A DNA stretch of 64,000 bases. It comes from Amoebophrya sp. A120 (lineage: Eukaryota; Sar; Dinophyceae; Syndiniales; Amoebophryaceae). The position numbers and the translations under genes are program-made. The notes beneath the pieces were generated by a model. That model was not told where the DNA came from. It searched no databases and saw only the letters and a list, made by a program, of their open reading frames with translations. Where the stretch lies: the NCBI GenBank assembly GCA_905178155.1, contig CAJINV010000004.1, positions 4,458,518 to 4,522,517 on the forward strand, given 5' to 3'. Below are positions 60,801-64,000 of this stretch, in pieces (the first letter of the stretch is position 1; each line of letters starts with the position of its first letter).

Positions 60801-61762
60801 ACGATAGAACAATGTCGCCGACGTCGCAGCGCGGCTTGCACGATGTGGCACTGGATGTTGATTCTCCCGAAGGAAATCGCCTGCATTTCGAGCTTTTGCG
60901 TGACTCCACCAGGGGGGATGTTGCTCTAATGAGCAAGGGCAGCAAGAACGTAAACGAGGCAGAATTTCCGAACTCCACATCCGCTAGTACACAACCAGAA
61001 CTACTCGCCCTCCCTGCCATCTCGCGGGGCAATGCGCATGCTGCACAGCGACGGTTGTGGCTGATCCTGATGGGCTTTGGTGCCTGCGCCGTATGGTATC
61101 AAATGCAAATATGTCTGGGTCTGGAAGAATGCAACTTGTCATGCAGATTTTCCATGACCCATATGGTCTGGAATGCGGGACCTAGCATGACAAACTCTGC
61201 CAGGTTTCTGTCATGCCTATCCTGCCTGAGAAATCGCCTCCCAACTTGGTCAAAAGTGGACAGCTTTTGGCATTCATGCAATACAGACTTTAGAATGATT
61301 CAGAGGTAGCATCACAAGTTACTGTCTTGCAGACCCAGACATATTTGCAATGCACATGTGGTCGAGCATAACCATCGCGGTCTCCTTCACGGGTTTCCTA
61401 TGCATTGCAAAAGTATCGTACTCGTACTAATTGCAGTATACGCATTACAAATCTAGTTGTTAACGTAAATCAGCATTACAAATTCAAATTTGTATATGCT
61501 GAGCTACTTTGTATTGCGATTTATACTAGTACGATACTCTTGCACAGGATATTTCCTGTTCAGCGACCAAACCAGTTTCCGCAGCAGCATGGGCGTAGCG
61601 CAATACGTCATGATTCTGAGTCTTCTCGGCTACACCTCCGGCCCCATGGGACTCTTCGTCGACGAAGATCCGCTATTGTCCTTGGGGGTAGATAAAGCTC
61701 CTGGCGCTGACAGTGCTGAAGAAAATGACAGTTCTGGTGCTGGTGGAGGTGGCGCCACCTGA
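57820..61762 (+). CDS. Multi-pass membrane protein, Frag1/DRAM/Sfk1-like (tentative), 1,068 aa
   Basis: Exons 57820-58548, 58707-59610, 59766-61096, 61362-61398 and 61557-61762 give 1,069 codons in phase; all four introns are introners. About six hydrophobic segments: SLAVALIAFPCLTVIQVIA, TLICFSCISLGIVLQSFF, ALLISATGLFLLAFFPWP, QTFFFAASVHVFGVWWLM, LWLILMGFGACAVW joined to SSITIAVSFTGFLFS, and VAQYVMILSLLGYTSGPMGL. Two long polar loops (about residues 195-480 and 535-925) separate them, rich in Ser, Asp and Glu. Six helices with an FP motif and a short acidic region recall Frag1/DRAM/Sfk1 membrane proteins, but this rests on topology and a few residues. Start context is CGAATGGCG after a pyrimidine tract. 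Fusion of the last helices depends on excising the introners at 61097 and 61399. Confidence 0.82.
58549..58701. mobile_element. Introner, family A, 153 bp
   Basis: Duplication ataag (58544-58548 and 58702-58706). Left TATGAACTGCAAAAG. The right end is GTTTGCACAGGATG, an ATA-to-ATG change at the border. Excision joins AQIDK-GNYD. Confidence 0.92.
59611..59760. mobile_element. Introner, family A, 150 bp
   Basis: Duplication agaga (59606-59610 and 59761-59765). Left TATGGACCGCAAAAG, right GTTTTGCACAGGATA. Excision rebuilds Asn (HTQE-N-SFQL) before a membrane helix. Confidence 0.95.
61097..61356. mobile_element. Introner, family B, 260 bp
   Basis: Flanks tatgg and tgtgg (61092-61096 and 61357-61361) differ at one base, and the right end reads TGCACA instead of ending ATA. 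Left TATCAAATGCAAATATG. Excision joins CAVW-SSIT, completing a helix. Confidence 0.9.
61399..61551. mobile_element. Introner, family A, 153 bp
   Basis: Duplication tttcc (61394-61398 and 61552-61556). Left TATGCATTGCAAAAG, right CTCTTGCACAGGATA. Excision rebuilds Leu (TGF-L-FSDQ). The exon between this and the preceding introner is only 37 bp beyond the duplication. Confidence 0.95.
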
Positions 61763-62546
61763 AAAGAACGAAGTGCGGTAGTTGACTTCATCATGGATGT
61801 TGAGATTGACGCTTAGTTTATCTTATCCTTATACTACATTGGTTCGACGACGACGTCCGCTCCCCCCCACATACTCCGCGGTGGATAGCAATGCGACACC
61901 AAAAATCTCCTATAACTTTTGCTTCTAAACTTTTGTTTCACGTACAAATAAACACATGAGAATAAAGGACCACCACGCGAATAGCGCAAGCGCGGTTATC
62001 CTTGCCGAACATCTTCACGACGTATAGGTGTGTGATAAAAACCCTGAAGATGATTTGGATCCCAACCAACCTCTGTATGCGTGTAACATACTTCTTCGTA
62101 AAGAAAGTTGTAGATGATCAAGATGAGTACAGTATTATGGATTTTCTTGTGATGGTGCTTTGCTATTTCACATCAGCAGTTTATTGGTGCGTGCGCTAGA
62201 TATGATACAAGCGCGACGATGTTATTGGTTCGTCTCCTCAGAAAATTATATCGTTCCAGCATCTTCATGATCATGCCTGTCATTGTCCCATCTTGGAATT
62301 TTTGATGAGCCCGCGTTTTTTGATTTTGTGTCGCTGTCTGTTTCACGCAGGGCAAGATGGATCGTGGTTGTTTTTTTTGCAAAGGAGAGAAGGCAAATGA
62401 CCTCGCGAGGACCAACGCGAAGGAATCGTGTTCGTCGTGTGGCGCTTTTGAATTTCTTCCCTTAAAAACGAGCCCAGAACGGGAAGTAGAACAGTGAAAT
62501 ATGCGGTTCGGGTTAGAAAGACGGTGAGCAAGAATTCGCTAAAATC
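61763..62546. other. Intergenic region
   Basis: No gene supported. No introner was seen. Confidence 0.5.
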
Positions 62547-64000
62547 ATGACGGTAAAGAAAATGGTTGCGCAGCACGCTACTATAGGACCACGGAAGCGA
62601 ACTACGGTCGGACGCCACACCACAGTAGTTAATACCCGGGGAAGTAGAGAGCATCTGGGTCAACACGAGGACAACACGATGAAAAAAGAGCAACAAAAAC
62701 AATTCGAGCACGACGATCAGCCAGGCTCAGGCAGCCCGGCGGCCTCGCAGCTGTCGTCCTGCAGTGCGATCGTTACAGGCATATTCGTTGACGGCACGCC
62801 GGTGCGAGATTTGTCCCGGATCGGTTTTCGTGCTGCGTCGAGCGACAGGGCAGCTTTTACAAACAAGTCACGACCCGGTACGTCGACGTCTACTTCCGCC
62901 GTCAAAGGCGGTTTTCGAAGTAAATGGGCCCAAATTTTGGAGGTCATCGAGAACGAGGAAGTTGTGAATTGGGGCAAAAATAACGAAGCCCCACCCTCCG
63001 ACCTCCACGATGGAACGTCAAGTTTTTGCAGTACGGAGCAGGCCGAGTTGACCTTCGACAATTCGGAGGTTTCGTTTTACTTTGAAATCGGGATTCTCAC
63101 TCCTCCTGAAGGCTGCGACTTCATCGCGGCGGCACACGACCAGGAGGCATCAAACGGTAGTCATTTTTCAGGGTCGGCGCAGAAAGGTTCCAGTTTCAGT
63201 TTTACTCCGACGCGCCCAGCAATTGCGACCCCCTTCGGCTCCTTGGAGGTTCGACTGGATCGCGCGAGCGACCATGCGTTTCACTTGCTGAAACTGAGAA
63301 GCGGAGTGGAGCTCTTCGATGACCCGCGAGGAGGTCATCTCCCCACGACATCATCCACCGAGGAGTCGTCCTCTTCTTTTGCAGCTTTTCTTCCTCCTGA
63401 ATTGCGCAACGTTTTTCACGACAGAGACCTTGAGGTCGAAATGCTGATTTCGGTGAACAAAGCATCTCCGAAGACAACTTCACTAGATCCACGTGCAGCT
63501 CCGGCTCCCGAGCATGACAGCTTGGTGGATGCTGAGGCGCTGCTTCGCTTCGAAGCTTACCAACAGTACGTTGCGAACAGTTTACAGCTCTGTGAAGCAG
63601 GAGGCGGAGCATCACTAGACCACGGAGCAGCTTCTTCACACCATCACGACTCCGCCTTGTGGTCAACGTCGACCACGCCACCCTCGATGAGAAATTTCTT
63701 CCTCGTGCAAAAAGAACCCTTCGAGCGCATCATTGCGTTGCTGAAACAGAAAGAACAACTTCTCTTCACGAAACTCAAAGAATCGGAGCTGGAGCTGGCC
63801 ATGCGGGCGGCGGGCCAGGAAAAGAAGATGGAGGCATTGCTGAAAAGGTTTTCGGATCTGCTGCGAAACCACTCCTTCGGCACGCCCAGTGGCAGTGCCA
63901 ATGGGTCTCCCGTGGAACAACAACAGATACTGGATATTCTTGCCAAAGACGCCCTGCAACAAAGTAGTACTAGAACAGACTCGACACTAAACGGCGACGG
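62547..64000 (+). CDS. Unknown protein with C-terminal coiled coil (3' partial)
   Basis: A frame opens at ATG 62547 (MTVKKMVAQHATIGPRKRTT) and stays open to the window end, 484 codons; ATGs at 62562 and 62679 are alternative starts. Residues 65-175 look globular with beta-type alternation (AIVTGIFVDGTPVRDLSRIG; AELTFDNSEVSFYFEIGIL). Ser-rich and acidic linkers follow. From about residue 393 a charged helix (EPFERIIALLKQKEQLLFTK; ESELELAMRAAGQEKKMEAL) predicts a coiled coil. No introner or GT-AG intron is needed in this part. No family is recognised; a cytoskeletal or ciliary coiled-coil role is only a guess. Confidence 0.75.
   Translation, partial: MTVKKMVAQHATIGPRKRTTVGRHTTVVNTRGSREHLGQHEDNTMKKEQQKQFEHDDQPGSGSPAASQLSSCSAIVTGIFVDGTPVRDLSRIGFRAASSDRAAFTNKSRPGTSTSTSAVKGGFRSKWAQILEVIENEEVVNWGKNNEAPPSDLHDGTSSFCSTEQAELTFDNSEVSFYFEIGILTPPEGCDFIAAAHDQEASNGSHFSGSAQKGSSFSFTPTRPAIATPFGSLEVRLDRASDHAFHLLKLRSGVELFDDPRGGHLPTTSSTEESSSSFAAFLPPELRNVFHDRDLEVEMLISVNKASPKTTSLDPRAAPAPEHDSLVDAEALLRFEAYQQYVANSLQLCEAGGGASLDHGAASSHHHDSALWSTSTTPPSMRNFFLVQKEPFERIIALLKQKEQLLFTKLKESELELAMRAAGQEKKMEALLKRFSDLLRNHSFGTPSGSANGSPVEQQQILDILAKDALQQSSTRTDSTLNGD

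Overview
The window reads as nuclear DNA of an alveolate protist, most likely a parasitic dinoflagellate of the Syndiniales (Amoebophrya-like). The genes are eukaryotic: long exons, ordinary GT-AG introns, a flagellar axoneme gene (DRC1), an MFS transporter, a cytochrome b5 domain protein and several signal-peptide or multi-pass membrane proteins. The strongest pointer is an invasive set of introner-like elements lying inside coding exons. From memory, published Amoebophrya genomes carry introners with inverted repeats, direct repeats and non-canonical splicing. The species call is an inference.

Layout: (1) 1-10800, the 3' part of a giant low-complexity gene with eight introners. (2) 12161-14925, a cytochrome b5 domain gene whose heme domain is split by a 1,572-bp introner. 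(3) 15791-16486, a small intronless gene. (4) 17858-22252, a 1,390-aa membrane protein. (5) 23168-24587, an unknown 417-aa protein. (6) 26216-31246, DRC1. (7) 32240-34974, an MFS transporter. (8) 34975-39000, GC-rich islands and a tandem duplication with a truncated copy of the next gene's start. (9) 39001-41254, a multi-pass membrane protein. (10) 43262-49735 and 51518-56382, two large predicted secreted or membrane proteins. (11) 57820-61762, a multi-pass membrane protein. (12) 62547-64000, the 5' part of an unknown gene. All confident genes are on the + strand. I saw no rRNA, tRNA or CRISPR array.

I could delimit 37 introner-like elements by eye (about 9.4 kb, roughly 15% of the window), falling into about ten terminal-repeat families. 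They share one design: they start TAT (one starts TAA), nearly all end ATA, have inverted terminal repeats of about 20-45 bp, and are flanked by a 5-bp target-site duplication (exact in 31 of 37). Removing an element plus one copy of the duplication restores the reading frame every time. In DRC1 and cytochrome b5 it also restores residues conserved in those families. For 30 of the 31 exact duplications no exact-excision register gives GT-AG borders, although 24 of 27 ordinary introns here start GTA and all 27 end AG. Two intron classes therefore sit side by side in the same transcripts.
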